A program made the position numbers and the translations under genes. A stretch of DNA of 64,000 bases from Meridianimarinicoccus roseus (GTDB taxonomy: Bacteria; Pseudomonadota; Alphaproteobacteria; Rhodobacterales; Rhodobacteraceae), in assembly GCF_003172915.1 (NCBI RefSeq), contig NZ_QGKU01000048.1:248001-312000 (forward strand), given 5' to 3'. The notes beneath the pieces are model-generated. The model was given only the letters and a program-made list of their open reading frames with translations. It was not told the DNA's origin and ran no database searches. How positions within the stretch are numbered: the first letter of the stretch is position 1; each line of letters starts with the position of its first letter. Positions 34,916 through 43,869 of the stretch are shown in pieces.

Positions 34916-35862
34916 GCCGCGCCGTCCGTGGCCGCCGCGCGCAGGTTTCGCGCCAGCAAGTCCATCGCCGCCATCCGCACGGCGACGCCCATTTCCACCT
35001 GCTCCTGAATCACCGACCTGTTGATGTCATCAGCGAGGATGCCGTCGATCTCCACCCCGCGATTCATAGGGCCGGGATGCATCACGATCGCATCGTCCTT
35101 GGCATAGGCCAGCTTCTCCGGGTCGAGCCCGTAGCGGTGGTAATACTCGCGCTCCGACGGGATGAACCCGCCATCCATTCGTTCCTTCTGAAGCCGCAAC
35201 ATCATCACCACGTCGCAGCCGGTCAGCCCCTCGCGCATGTCTTCGAATACCTCTACGCCAAGCTCGCGGACCTCGCTGGGCATCAGCGTGGGCGGGCCGA
35301 TCAGGCGCACGCGGTTTTCCATCTTGCCCAGAAGCAGGATGTTCGACCGTGCCACACGGCTGTGGGCGATGTCGCCGCAGATCGCCACGTTCAGCCGGTG
35401 CAGTCGGCCCTTGGCGCGGCGGATCGTCAGCGCGTCCAGCAGCGCTTGCGTGGGATGTTCGTGCCGCCCGTCACCCGCGTTCAGAACGGCGCAGTTCACC
35501 TTCTGCGCCAGCAGGTCCACCGCGCCGGAATTGGGGTGCCGCACGACAAGAAGATCGGGGTGCATCGCGTTCAGTGTCAGCGCCGTGTCGATCAGCGTTT
35601 CGCCTTTCTTGATGGAACTGGCCTGCATTGCCATGTTCATCACGTCCGCGCCCAGCCGCTTGCCCGCCAATTCGAAACTGGCCTGCGTGCGGGTGGAGGC
35701 TTCGAAGAACATGTTGATCTGCGTCAGCCCGGCCAGCACGTCCGAATGCTTCACCGCCTGCCGGTTCAGGTCCACATAGGTGTCGGCAAGGTCCAGCAGG
35801 GTGGTGATCTCGACCGGGTGCAGCGGCTCAATGCCCAGCAGGTGCCGTGCCCGATATGTCAT
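34912..35862 (-). CDS. pyrB: Aspartate carbamoyltransferase catalytic subunit
   Basis: Condenses carbamoyl phosphate and aspartate in pyrimidine synthesis. At 316 residues it has the carbamoyl-phosphate loop [20 protein letters not shown], the mobile-loop [15 protein letters not shown] and the aspartate-binding [12 protein letters not shown]. First gene of a tightly overlapping unit with two membrane proteins, an inactive DHOase homologue and plsY. No pyrI is present here, consistent with the DHOase-associated ATCase class. Confidence 0.97.
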   Translation of the reverse strand: MTYRARHLLGIEPLHPVEITTLLDLADTYVDLNRQAVKHSDVLAGLTQINMFFEASTRTQASFELAGKRLGADVMNMAMQASSIKKGETLIDTALTLNAMHPDLLVVRHPNSGAVDLLAQKVNCAVLNAGDGRHEHPTQALLDALTIRRAKGRLHRLNVAICGDIAHSRVARSNILLLGKMENRVRLIGPPTLMPSEVRELGVEVFEDMREGLTGCDVVMMLRLQKERMDGGFIPSEREYYHRYGLDPEKLAYAKDDAIVMHPGPMNRGVEIDGILADDINRSVIQEQVEMGVAVRMAAMDLLARNLRAAATDGAA

Positions 35863-35987
35863 GCCGCCCCCTCGTGGTGATCTGGGGGCGTTATAGGCGC
35901 GCGCCGGATCAGCGGCAAGTGCCGGGCCCGCGCCGCCCGGCGCCGACGCGATTGTTATTGCCGTGCCAGCGGCCTAGATTGCACTGC

Positions 35988-36857
35988 ATGACAGGGATCG
36001 GCGATGCACATGCGCTCAAGGCGCTTCTGGACTGGCAAGCGGAGCTTGGGGCCGACCTGCCGATCGGCGATCTGCCGGTCAATCGGTATGCCGCACCCGC
36101 CCGCCGCCCCGCGGCCGCCGCTCCTGCCGCCGCCGCCGGGGGCGCGGCGGCGGCCGCGACGGCGCCAAACACCGCCATGCGGGCGGACGCACGAGCGGCT
36201 GGACCGACGGACGGGCCGGATCCGGTCGCCGTCGCCGAGACTGCCGCCGCTGGCGCGGGCGATCTGGCCGCTTTGCACGCCGCGATGGCGGGGTTCGGAC
36301 ATTGTGACCTTCAACAGGGCGCGCGCACGCTTGTCTTCGCGGACGGCCAGCCGGGCGCGCGGGTGATGATCGTCGGCGAGGCGCCGGGCCGAGAGGAAGA
36401 TCTTCAGGGCAAACCCTTTGTCGGGCAGGCCGGGCACCTGCTGGACCTGATGCTCGCCACCATCGGATTGGCGCGCGGCGCGGCGGAGCTGGACAAAGCG
36501 GTCTACATCACCAACCTGATCCCGTGGCGCCCGCCGCAGAACCGCGCCCCCACATCCCAGGAATGCGCCATGATGGCCCCCTTCGCGCGACGCCACATCG
36601 CGCTGGCCGCGCCCGAGATCATCGTGCTGATGGGCAACACCGCCTGCGAGGGGTTGCTGGGCCGCAAGGGCATTACCCGCCTGCGCGGCCAGTGGTCCGA
36701 GCTTGGCCCGCTACCCTGCCTGCCGATGCTGCACCCCGCCTACCTGCTGCGCAACCCGGCCGCCAAGCGCGATGCCTGGGCCGACCTGCTGGCCCTGCGC
36801 GCCCGGCTGGACGCGGACGCGGCCCAGTCCCGTCTCAAAGGACACGCCCCGCCATGA
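35988..36857 (+). CDS. Uracil-DNA glycosylase, family 4-like, without a full Fe-S ligand set
   Basis: Removes uracil from DNA. At 289 residues it has a disordered Ala/Pro-rich N-terminal ~85 residues, then the UDG fold: GEAPGREEDLQGKPFVGQAG (active-site motif) and MLHPAYLLRNP (second motif). Aligned by eye to family 4 enzymes, three of the four iron-sulfur cysteines are replaced: the CxxC becomes FGHC, KCRPP becomes PWRPP, and the last Cys becomes Met. It may therefore belong to a cluster-less subgroup. The stop overlaps moaB by four bases. Confidence 0.88.
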   Translation: MTGIGDAHALKALLDWQAELGADLPIGDLPVNRYAAPARRPAAAAPAAAAGGAAAAATAPNTAMRADARAAGPTDGPDPVAVAETAAAGAGDLAALHAAMAGFGHCDLQQGARTLVFADGQPGARVMIVGEAPGREEDLQGKPFVGQAGHLLDLMLATIGLARGAAELDKAVYITNLIPWRPPQNRAPTSQECAMMAPFARRHIALAAPEIIVLMGNTACEGLLGRKGITRLRGQWSELGPLPCLPMLHPAYLLRNPAAKRDAWADLLALRARLDADAAQSRLKGHAPP

Positions 36858-37396
36858 GCCGGATCGACGAATCCAAGCCCTTCATGCCCGTGCGCATCGC
36901 CGTTCTGACGGTGTCCGACAGCCGCACCCCGGACGAGGACCGTTCGGGCGCGGTGCTGGTGGACAGGATCGCGTCGGCGGGCCACGTGCTGGCCGCCCGT
37001 GCGTTGCTGCGCGACGAACGTGCGGAGATCGCGGCGCAGTTGCGGGCCTGGTGCGCCGATCCCGGGATCGACGTGGTGATTTCCACCGGTGGGACCGGCC
37101 TGACCGGTCGCGATGTCACAGTCGAGGCGCACCGGGACGTCTATGAAAAGGAAATCGACGCGTTCGGCACGGTGTTCACGATGGTTTCCTTCGCCAAGAT
37201 CGGCACCTCGGCCGTTCAAAGCCGCGCCACCGGCGGCGTGGCTAACGGAACCTACCTGTTCGCGCTGCCGGGCAGTCCCGGCGCCTGCAAGGACGCGTGG
37301 GACGAAATCCTGTCGCTGCAACTCGATTACCGGCACCGGCCCTGCAATTTCGTCGAGATTCTGCCCCGGCTGGACGAACATCAGCGACGGAAGTGA
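36854..37396 (+). CDS. moaB: Molybdenum cofactor biosynthesis protein B
   Basis: MogA/MoaB-fold protein of 180 residues that binds molybdopterin, probably adenylylating it. Motifs: VLTVSDSRTPDEDRSG, ISTGGTGLTGRDVT and FALPGSPGACKDAWDE. It overlaps the UDG gene in ATGA. The other molybdenum cofactor genes of this window lie 12 kb away (fdhD-mobA-mobB-moeA). Confidence 0.95.
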   Translation: MSRIDESKPFMPVRIAVLTVSDSRTPDEDRSGAVLVDRIASAGHVLAARALLRDERAEIAAQLRAWCADPGIDVVISTGGTGLTGRDVTVEAHRDVYEKEIDAFGTVFTMVSFAKIGTSAVQSRATGGVANGTYLFALPGSPGACKDAWDEILSLQLDYRHRPCNFVEILPRLDEHQRRK

Positions 37397-37477
37397 CGCC
37401 GCCGCGCGTTGAACGGGCATGGCGGGAACAGCGCGCCCCCGCCGGACGGACCCGCCAAGGCGCGTGGAAGGATCGGA

Positions 37478-38965
37478 ATGCATTTTCTGCGCAGTGCCCT
37501 TGTCGGTGTCCTGCTGGCCGCGCTCAGTTTCGGGGCGCTGGGATGGGCGGGCATGGCAGTGTGGTCGGCGCTGAGCACCGCGATGGGCGATGCGCCGCCT
37601 GACCGCGCGCGGCGCGAGGTGGTACTGGCGGTCCGCGCGGTTACAGTGACGCCTGGCCGCGCCGTGCCTGTGATCGACGCGTTCGGAACCCTGCGCAGCA
37701 CCCGTACGCTCGATCTGCGTGCCGCGAGCGGCGGACAGGTGGTGGCGCTGGCCGATCCGTTCCGCGACGGGGTCCGCGTGGCGCGGGGTGATCTGCTGGT
37801 TTCGGTCGATCCGGCCGAGGCCAAGGCGGCGCTGGCCACGGCGCGGGCCGACCTGTCCGAGGCGGAGGCAACACTGCGCGATGCCGAGCGCGGGGTGACC
37901 TTGGCGCGGGACGATCTGACCGTGACGCAGGAACAGGCCGACCTGCGGGCGCAGGCCCTGTCGCGTCAGAACGATCTTGCCGCGCGCGGCGTGGGCAGTG
38001 CGTCGGCGGTGGAAACCGCCGCGCTGGCGGCGGCACAGGCCCGGCAGGCGGTAGTGGGGCGCCGCCAGGCCCTGGCCGAGGCCGAGGCGCGGCTGGACCA
38101 GTCCCGCACCGCGCGCGACCGCGCCGAAATCGCTCTTGGCGAAGCGCGCCGCCTGCTGGAAGACACCTCGCTGACCGCCCAGTTCGACGGCGTTCTGTCG
38201 GACGTCGCGGCCGTGCGCGGCGGGCGTGTCGCGCCCGGCGATCTGCTGGCGCGGCTGGTGGACCCCGCCGCGCTGGAGGTCGCCTTCCGGCTGTCCACGG
38301 CGCAGTTCGCCCGGCTGACCGCGCGCGATGGCGCGCCGCTGGCGGATCGTGCGCTGACCGTGCGGCTCGATCTGGGCAGCGACGGGGATGTGCTGGAAAC
38401 GCCAGGCACCGGCCTGCGCGAAAGCCCGGTCGTGGGCGAGGGCGAGAGCGGCCGCGCGTTGTTCGCCGGGCTGGAGCGTCCGGCCGGCTTCCGACCCGGC
38501 GACATCGTCACCGTCCGCATCGCGGAGCCGCCCCTGTCCGGCGTGGCGCGCCTGCCCGCCAGCGCGGTCGGGTCCGATGGCCGCGTGCTGGTGATCGGGC
38601 CGGAGGAGCGGTTGCGCGAAGCGTGGGTGCAGATCGTCCGGCGGCAGGACAACACGGTGCTGGTGCGCGCGCCGGGGCTGGAGGGCGCACGGATCGTCGC
38701 AGATCTTGGCCCGGCACTTGGCGCGGGGCTGAAGGTGCGCATCATCGAGGAGGCGGCTTCCCCTGCGTCTGCCTCCGCCCCTGTCTCGGCGCAACAGGAT
38801 GCGCTGATCGACCTGACCCCGGCGCGCCGCGCAGCGCTTATCGCCGCCGTGCAGGCCGATGCCTCGCTGCCTGCGCAGGACCGGGACCGGATGCTCGCGC
38901 TGCTGGAAGGTGGGGCGGTCCCGCTGGGCATCGTCCAGCGCATCGAACAGAGCCGAGGCGGCTAG
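37478..38965 (+). CDS. RND efflux periplasmic adaptor (membrane fusion protein)
   Basis: HlyD/AcrA-type adaptor of 495 residues linking the inner-membrane pump to an outer-membrane channel. It has an N-terminal membrane anchor (FLRSALVGVLLAALSFGALG), a lipoyl-like half (VIDAFGTLRSTRTLDLRAAS, GDLLVSVDPAEAKAAL), a long coiled-coil hairpin (about 125-225), the second lipoyl half (TAQFDGVLSDV) and a beta-barrel domain. A C-terminal helical tail of ~60 residues after an Ala/Ser/Pro linker is unusual. The ATG is preceded by GGAAGGA. The pump gene follows after two bases. Confidence 0.92.
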   Translation: MHFLRSALVGVLLAALSFGALGWAGMAVWSALSTAMGDAPPDRARREVVLAVRAVTVTPGRAVPVIDAFGTLRSTRTLDLRAASGGQVVALADPFRDGVRVARGDLLVSVDPAEAKAALATARADLSEAEATLRDAERGVTLARDDLTVTQEQADLRAQALSRQNDLAARGVGSASAVETAALAAAQARQAVVGRRQALAEAEARLDQSRTARDRAEIALGEARRLLEDTSLTAQFDGVLSDVAAVRGGRVAPGDLLARLVDPAALEVAFRLSTAQFARLTARDGAPLADRALTVRLDLGSDGDVLETPGTGLRESPVVGEGESGRALFAGLERPAGFRPGDIVTVRIAEPPLSGVARLPASAVGSDGRVLVIGPEERLREAWVQIVRRQDNTVLVRAPGLEGARIVADLGPALGAGLKVRIIEEAASPASASAPVSAQQDALIDLTPARRAALIAAVQADASLPAQDRDRMLALLEGGAVPLGIVQRIEQSRGG

Positions 38966-38967
38966 GC

Positions 38968-41900
38968 GTGGGGCGCAGCGGCCTGATCGGATATTTCGCG
39001 CGCCACCGGACGGCGGCGAACCTGCTGCTGGCAGTGATGGTCGTTCTGGGCCTTGCTTCGGCAGCGCAGATGCGCGCTCAGTTCTTTCCCGACATCGTTC
39101 TGGACGATGTCAGCGTGCAGGTCGCGTGGGAAGGGGCCGGGCCCGAGGACGTGGACCGCGCCATCGTGGCGCCGCTGCTGCCGGTGCTGCAGGCCGTGGA
39201 CGGGGTGGCGGAAACCGACGCGGTATCCCGCGAGGGCAGCGCGCGCATCGCGCTGGAATTCGAGCCGGGCTGGGACATGGGCCGCGCGCTCGATTCGGTG
39301 CAGGCGGCTGTGGACGGGGTGAGCGACCTGCCCGACGATGCCGAGCGGCCGGAGGTAACGCGCCGCGAATGGCGCGACCGGGTGACCGATGTGGTGCTGA
39401 CCGGCCCGGTCGGCGTGGACCAGCTGGCGCGTTTCGCGGACGATCTTGTGTTGCGCCTGTTCGAGGCCGGGGTCACGCGCACCACGCTAAGCGGAATCGC
39501 CGCCCCGGAGATTCTGCTGACCGTGCGCAGCGCAGCGCTGATCCGCCATGACCTGTCGCTGGCCGAGATCGCGCAGGCGGTGGCGGCGCAGGCAGACACC
39601 GCCCCCGCAGGCAGCGTGGAGGCGGCGGGCGCCCGGCTGCGCAGCGGCGCAGAACGGCGCGGCGCGGCCGAGATCGAGGCGATCGTGCTGCGCAGCGACG
39701 CGGATGGCGCGACGCTCAGGGTCGGTGACGTTGCGGCGGTTCAGGTCGGCGGGGTGGACCGCGTGGCGGCCTATTTCGTCGGCACTGACCCCGCGATATC
39801 GCTGCGCGTGGACCGGTCCGCCGAAGGCGACGCGATCCGCCTGCAGCGTACGGTGGCCGAGGTCGCGGCAGAGTTCCAATCCGGCCTTCCCCCTGGGGTC
39901 CGCGTGGACCTGATCCGCACCCGCGCCGACGCGATCTCGGCCCGTCTCGACATCCTGCTGCGCAACGGGTTGACCGGCCTTGCGATGGTGGTGGGGCTTC
40001 TGTTCCTGTTCCTGAACGCGCGCACTGCGCTGTGGGTCGCAGCCGGCATTCCCGTCGCAATGTGCGCTGCGATCGCGGTGATGTATGCGGCTGGCGTGAC
40101 GCTGAACATGATCTCGCTGTTCGGTCTGATCCTGACGCTGGGGATCGTGGTGGATGATGCCATCGTCGTGGGCGAACATGCCGATTTCCGCCACCGCACG
40201 CTTGGCGAGCCGCCTGGCCAGGCGGCGGAGCGCGCGGCGCGGCGCATGGCGCTGCCGGTCTTCTCGGCCGCGCTGACGACGATCATCGCCTTCTGGGGTC
40301 TGACCGCGATCGGCGGCCGCTTCGGAACGATGATCTGGGATATTCCCGTCACCGTGGTCGCGGTGCTGGCGGCATCGCTGGTCGAATGTTTCCTGATCCT
40401 GCCCAGCCACATGCGCCACGCGCTGGCGGCCTCGGCCCGCGACGCATGGTACGACTGGCCGTCCCGCCAGATAAACCTCGGCTTCGCGGTGCTGCGCGAC
40501 CGGGCCTTCCGCCCGCTGGTCGGACTGGTGATCGCTGCACGCTATCCGGTGATGGCAGGGCTGGTGGCGCTGCTGGCCGCACAATCGGTGCTGCTGATCT
40601 CGGGGCAGGTGCCATGGCGGTTCTTCAACGCGCCCGAACAGGGGTCGATCACCGGCAATTTCGTCATGACGGCAAGCGCGGACCGGGCGGACACGTTGGC
40701 CCAGATGGCCGAGTTGCAGCGTGCGGCCGACGCCGTCGCCGCCGCGCTGGAGGTGGAGCACGGGCGCAACCCGCTGTCCTATGTGCTGGCGCAGGTCGGG
40801 GGCACCACCGGGCGCGGGCTGGCCGCCGCCGACGAGAAGGACCCGGACCAGCAAGGCTCGATCTCGATCGAACTGATCGGTGCGGACCTGCGGCCCTACT
40901 CGTCCTTCGACGTCCTGCGCCGCCTGCAGGACGAGGTCACGCGCCTGCCGCTGACCGAGGAACTGAGCTTCCGAAGCTGGCGGTCGGGGCCGGGGGGCGA
41001 CGCGCTCGACATTCAGCTGTACGGAGCGGACACCTCCGGGCTTAAGGCGGCGGCCGAGGCGCTCAAGCGCAGGCTCGAAACCTATCCGGAAGTTTCGGCG
41101 CTGCAGGACAGTATGCCTTGGGACAAGCGCGAGATCACGCTTGACCTGACACCGCGCGCGCAGGTGCTGGGCTTCTCCATCGATGAGGTCGGGCGCGTGC
41201 TGCGCGACCGGCTGAACGGGATCGAGGCGCTGAACTTTCCCGACGGGCCGCGCACTGGCACGATACGGGTGGAAGTGCCGCAGGCCGAGGCCACGGCGGA
41301 TTTTCTGGGCCAGGTGCTTTTGCGCGCCCCATCGGGTCAGTATCTGCCTCTCGCCGATCTGGTCGATTGGCAGGCAGAGCCGGGGTTCGCCAGCATCCGC
41401 CGCGAAAACGGCCTGCGCACGGTCACCGTCACAGGCGATCTGTCCGAGGACGATCCGGCCCGCGCGGCCGAGATCATGACCCTGCTCGAAACCGACATCC
41501 TGCCAAGGCTTGAGGCCGAGCACCGTGTCGGCTGGCGCCTTTCGGGGCTGGCCGAGCAGGAACGCGCATTCCTGTCCGATGCGCGTGTCGGCGTGACGCT
41601 GTGCCTGCTGGGCATCTTCATGACGCTGGCCTGGGTGTTCGCAAGCTGGACCCGTCCGCTCGTGATCATGGCGATCATTCCCTTCGGCTTGATCGGCACG
41701 GTCTGGGGGCATTTCATCTGGGAGGTTCCGCTGTCGATGTTCAGCGTGGTCGGGCTTATCGGCATGACCGGCATCATCATCAACGACAGCATCGTTCTGA
41801 TCACGACGATCGATGCCTACGCCAAGACCCGCGCGCTGCGCCCCGCCATCGTGGATGCGGTGTGCGACCGTCTGCGCCCGGTTCTGCTGACCACGCTGAC

Positions 41901-42360
41901 CACTGTGCTGGGCCTTGCGCCGCTGCTGTACGAGACTTCACAGGACGCGCAATTCCTCAAGCCCACGGTCATCACGTTGGTATACGGGCTGGGCTTCGGC
42001 ATGGTGCTGGTGCTGATCGTGGTGCCGGCTCTTCTTGCGGCGGGGCAGGACGTGACCCGAAGTCTGCGCGCAGCGCGCCGGGCGCTGCGCGGGCGCGGAC
42101 GGGCGCGCGCCGCGTTCCGGCCCAGCCTCGGGCTGGCCGCGCTGCTGGCGGGCTGGGGGGCGGCGACGCTGGGCGCGCAGGCGGTGACCGGTGGAATGGC
42201 TCCGGGGCTTCCGGCGCTGGCCGGTGGCGGGCCGACGACCGCGTTCGGGGTCTTCGTCGCCGGGGCGGTCGTGATGACGCTTCTGGCGCTACTCGGAAGC
42301 TTCCTTTCGCCACGGCGCCGCGCGGCGGCGAACGGGACGGGCGGCGATCAGTCCGCCTGA
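38968..42360 (+). CDS. RND family efflux transporter permease
   Basis: Proton-driven inner-membrane pump subunit of 1130 residues. The twelve-helix RND plan is visible: helix 1 NLLLAVMVVLGLASAA, large periplasmic loop, proton-relay motif GIVVDDAIVVGEH in helix 4, a second loop, and the C-terminal helices (TGIIINDSIVLITTID). After the RND core an extra ~90 residues contain two more hydrophobic segments. The GTG start (MGRSGLIGYFARHRTAANLL) is two bases after the adaptor stop; its own ribosome site is weak. Substrate unknown. The 3' end overlaps the convergent gene by 13 bases. Confidence 0.94.
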   Translation: MGRSGLIGYFARHRTAANLLLAVMVVLGLASAAQMRAQFFPDIVLDDVSVQVAWEGAGPEDVDRAIVAPLLPVLQAVDGVAETDAVSREGSARIALEFEPGWDMGRALDSVQAAVDGVSDLPDDAERPEVTRREWRDRVTDVVLTGPVGVDQLARFADDLVLRLFEAGVTRTTLSGIAAPEILLTVRSAALIRHDLSLAEIAQAVAAQADTAPAGSVEAAGARLRSGAERRGAAEIEAIVLRSDADGATLRVGDVAAVQVGGVDRVAAYFVGTDPAISLRVDRSAEGDAIRLQRTVAEVAAEFQSGLPPGVRVDLIRTRADAISARLDILLRNGLTGLAMVVGLLFLFLNARTALWVAAGIPVAMCAAIAVMYAAGVTLNMISLFGLILTLGIVVDDAIVVGEHADFRHRTLGEPPGQAAERAARRMALPVFSAALTTIIAFWGLTAIGGRFGTMIWDIPVTVVAVLAASLVECFLILPSHMRHALAASARDAWYDWPSRQINLGFAVLRDRAFRPLVGLVIAARYPVMAGLVALLAAQSVLLISGQVPWRFFNAPEQGSITGNFVMTASADRADTLAQMAELQRAADAVAAALEVEHGRNPLSYVLAQVGGTTGRGLAAADEKDPDQQGSISIELIGADLRPYSSFDVLRRLQDEVTRLPLTEELSFRSWRSGPGGDALDIQLYGADTSGLKAAAEALKRRLETYPEVSALQDSMPWDKREITLDLTPRAQVLGFSIDEVGRVLRDRLNGIEALNFPDGPRTGTIRVEVPQAEATADFLGQVLLRAPSGQYLPLADLVDWQAEPGFASIRRENGLRTVTVTGDLSEDDPARAAEIMTLLETDILPRLEAEHRVGWRLSGLAEQERAFLSDARVGVTLCLLGIFMTLAWVFASWTRPLVIMAIIPFGLIGTVWGHFIWEVPLSMFSVVGLIGMTGIIINDSIVLITTIDAYAKTRALRPAIVDAVCDRLRPVLLTTLTTVLGLAPLLYETSQDAQFLKPTVITLVYGLGFGMVLVLIVVPALLAAGQDVTRSLRAARRALRGRGRARAAFRPSLGLAALLAGWGAATLGAQAVTGGMAPGLPALAGGGPTTAFGVFVAGAVVMTLLALLGSFLSPRRRAAANGTGGDQSA

Positions 42361-43163
42361 CAGCCCCGCATCTCGACCGCGCCGTCGGCGCCCAGCACAG
42401 TGAATCGCAGCGCGCCCCGGTCAAGCGCGAAGGGCTGCGCTTCGGGCGGGACAAGCTCAGTGACGGCGGTGATCGTGTCGCCACGGCGTGTCACCTCGGA
42501 CGGCGAGGCCCACACATCCACCCGGCCGGGTTCGAGGAACACCCGTTCGGTGCCACCCTGCGGGGGCACGGCGATCGTGGCGGTCACGCGCAGCCCGTCG
42601 CGGATCGGTTCTACCGTGCAGCGCGCGACATCGAGGCCCCGAACCGCGCCCGGCACCGTCGCCAGCGCCTGCGCGATCTCGGGCACCGGTAGCCCCGCGC
42701 CCGGCGCGATTTCTGTCGAAAAGCGCACGTCGACCGGCAGGCAGATGTCCTTGCATACCCCGATGGAGGCCCGGCCGGACAGGCCCATCGCCTCTCCCCC
42801 GTCGCGCGGTTCCAGTTCCACCGGCAGAACGACCTGCGTGCTGTAGCCGATCGTTTCCAGTCCGTAGCTTTCGAAAACGCTGGGGCGCGGCCAGAACACG
42901 CTGACCGAGGCCACGTTTCGCGACCCTTCGAAGCCGAATTCGGGCGGAATGCCGGATTCCCCCGGCACGCGCCAGTAGGTCTTCCAGCCCGGCGCCAGCA
43001 CGATCCGCAGCCCGGCCATGTGGCTACCGGTTTCGGTCCGCCAGCCCGGCTCGAGGGTGATGCGCACGACATCCTCGACCGGCTCTGCGCTGGCTGGGGG
43101 CGGGGCGGCGATCAGCACGGGGGCGCACAGCAGCGCCGAAAGGGTCAGACGAAAGCGGTTCAT
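42348..43163 (-). CDS. Periplasmic protein with DsbD alpha-like (N-terminal) domain
   Basis: A protein of 271 residues with a signal peptide (FRLTLSALLCAPVLIAAPPPASA). The mature part resembles the N-terminal domain of the thiol:disulfide interchange protein DsbD: RIVLAPGWKTYWRVPGESG, QVVLPVELEP, and a Cys pair in GVCKDICLPVDV, expected to take electrons in the periplasm. The membrane and thioredoxin domains of full DsbD are absent and no partner is adjacent. Convergent with the RND gene (13-base overlap) and divergent from yqgE. Confidence 0.85.
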   Translation of the reverse strand: MNRFRLTLSALLCAPVLIAAPPPASAEPVEDVVRITLEPGWRTETGSHMAGLRIVLAPGWKTYWRVPGESGIPPEFGFEGSRNVASVSVFWPRPSVFESYGLETIGYSTQVVLPVELEPRDGGEAMGLSGRASIGVCKDICLPVDVRFSTEIAPGAGLPVPEIAQALATVPGAVRGLDVARCTVEPIRDGLRVTATIAVPPQGGTERVFLEPGRVDVWASPSEVTRRGDTITAVTELVPPEAQPFALDRGALRFTVLGADGAVEMRGCQAD

Positions 43164-43215
43164 GACGCTTTGGTTGCAGAAAAGCCCGCCAAGCCCAAGT
43201 CACTTTCAGGCGATG

Positions 43216-43233
43216 CGGCGTGATTTCACGCCG
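43216..43233. promoter_or_regulatory. Perfect 18-bp palindrome between the DsbD-like gene and yqgE
   Basis: CGGCGTGA-TT-TCACGCCG: 8-bp arms with a two-base centre, inside the 128-base divergent intergenic region. The short centre suits a dimeric DNA-binding protein more than an RNA hairpin. No regulator is known; candidate operator only. Confidence 0.45.
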
Positions 43234-43291
43234 TTGGCCTTGCGCGGGCGCCCGGAACGCGGTGAAATCCGGCAAAGATCAAGGGGCTAAC

Positions 43292-43846
43292 ATGGACCTG
43301 ACAGGCAAACTGCTGCTCGCGATGCCGGGCATGACCGATCCGCGCTTCGAAAAGAGCGTGATCTTCATGTGCGCCCATTCGGGCGACGGCGCGATGGGGC
43401 TGATCGTGAACCGCCCCGCGCAGGACATCACCTTTTTGCAATTGCTGTCGCAACTGTCGATCTCGGCGCGCGGGGACGTGCCCGTCCCGCAGGTGCATCT
43501 GGGCGGCCCGGTGGAACACGGCCGCGGCTTCGTTCTGCATTCCGACGACTACACCGGCAACGATGCGACCCTCGCGGTGCCCGGCGGGTTCGGCATGACC
43601 GCGACGCTGGACGTGCTGGAGGACATTGCACAGGGCGAGGGGCCGGCCGCCTGCCTGCTTGCGCTCGGCTATTCCGGCTGGGGGCCCGGGCAGCTGGAAG
43701 GCGAGATGACGCAGAACGCCTGGCTGGTGGCCGATGCGTCCTCGGCACTGATTTTCGATCCGGACAGCGACGGAAAATGGGCCGCGGCCCTTTCGGCGAT
43801 GGGGATCGACCCGGTGACGCTGTCGGGCGCTGCGGGACGGGCCTGA
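43292..43846 (+). CDS. yqgE: YqgE/AlgH family protein
   Basis: A conserved protein of 184 residues (UPF0301). Family features: GKLLLAMPGMTDPRFEKSVI at the N-terminus, HSGDGAMGLIVNRP, QVHLGGPVEHGRGFVLHS and ALGYSGWGPGQLEGEM. The biochemical function is not established; AlgH was named for a link to alginate regulation in Pseudomonas. The ATG follows AAGGGG and matches the family start. Confidence 0.95.
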   Translation: MDLTGKLLLAMPGMTDPRFEKSVIFMCAHSGDGAMGLIVNRPAQDITFLQLLSQLSISARGDVPVPQVHLGGPVEHGRGFVLHSDDYTGNDATLAVPGGFGMTATLDVLEDIAQGEGPAACLLALGYSGWGPGQLEGEMTQNAWLVADASSALIFDPDSDGKWAAALSAMGIDPVTLSGAAGRA

Positions 43847-43869
43847 CGCGAACACCGGCGGACCGCGCT

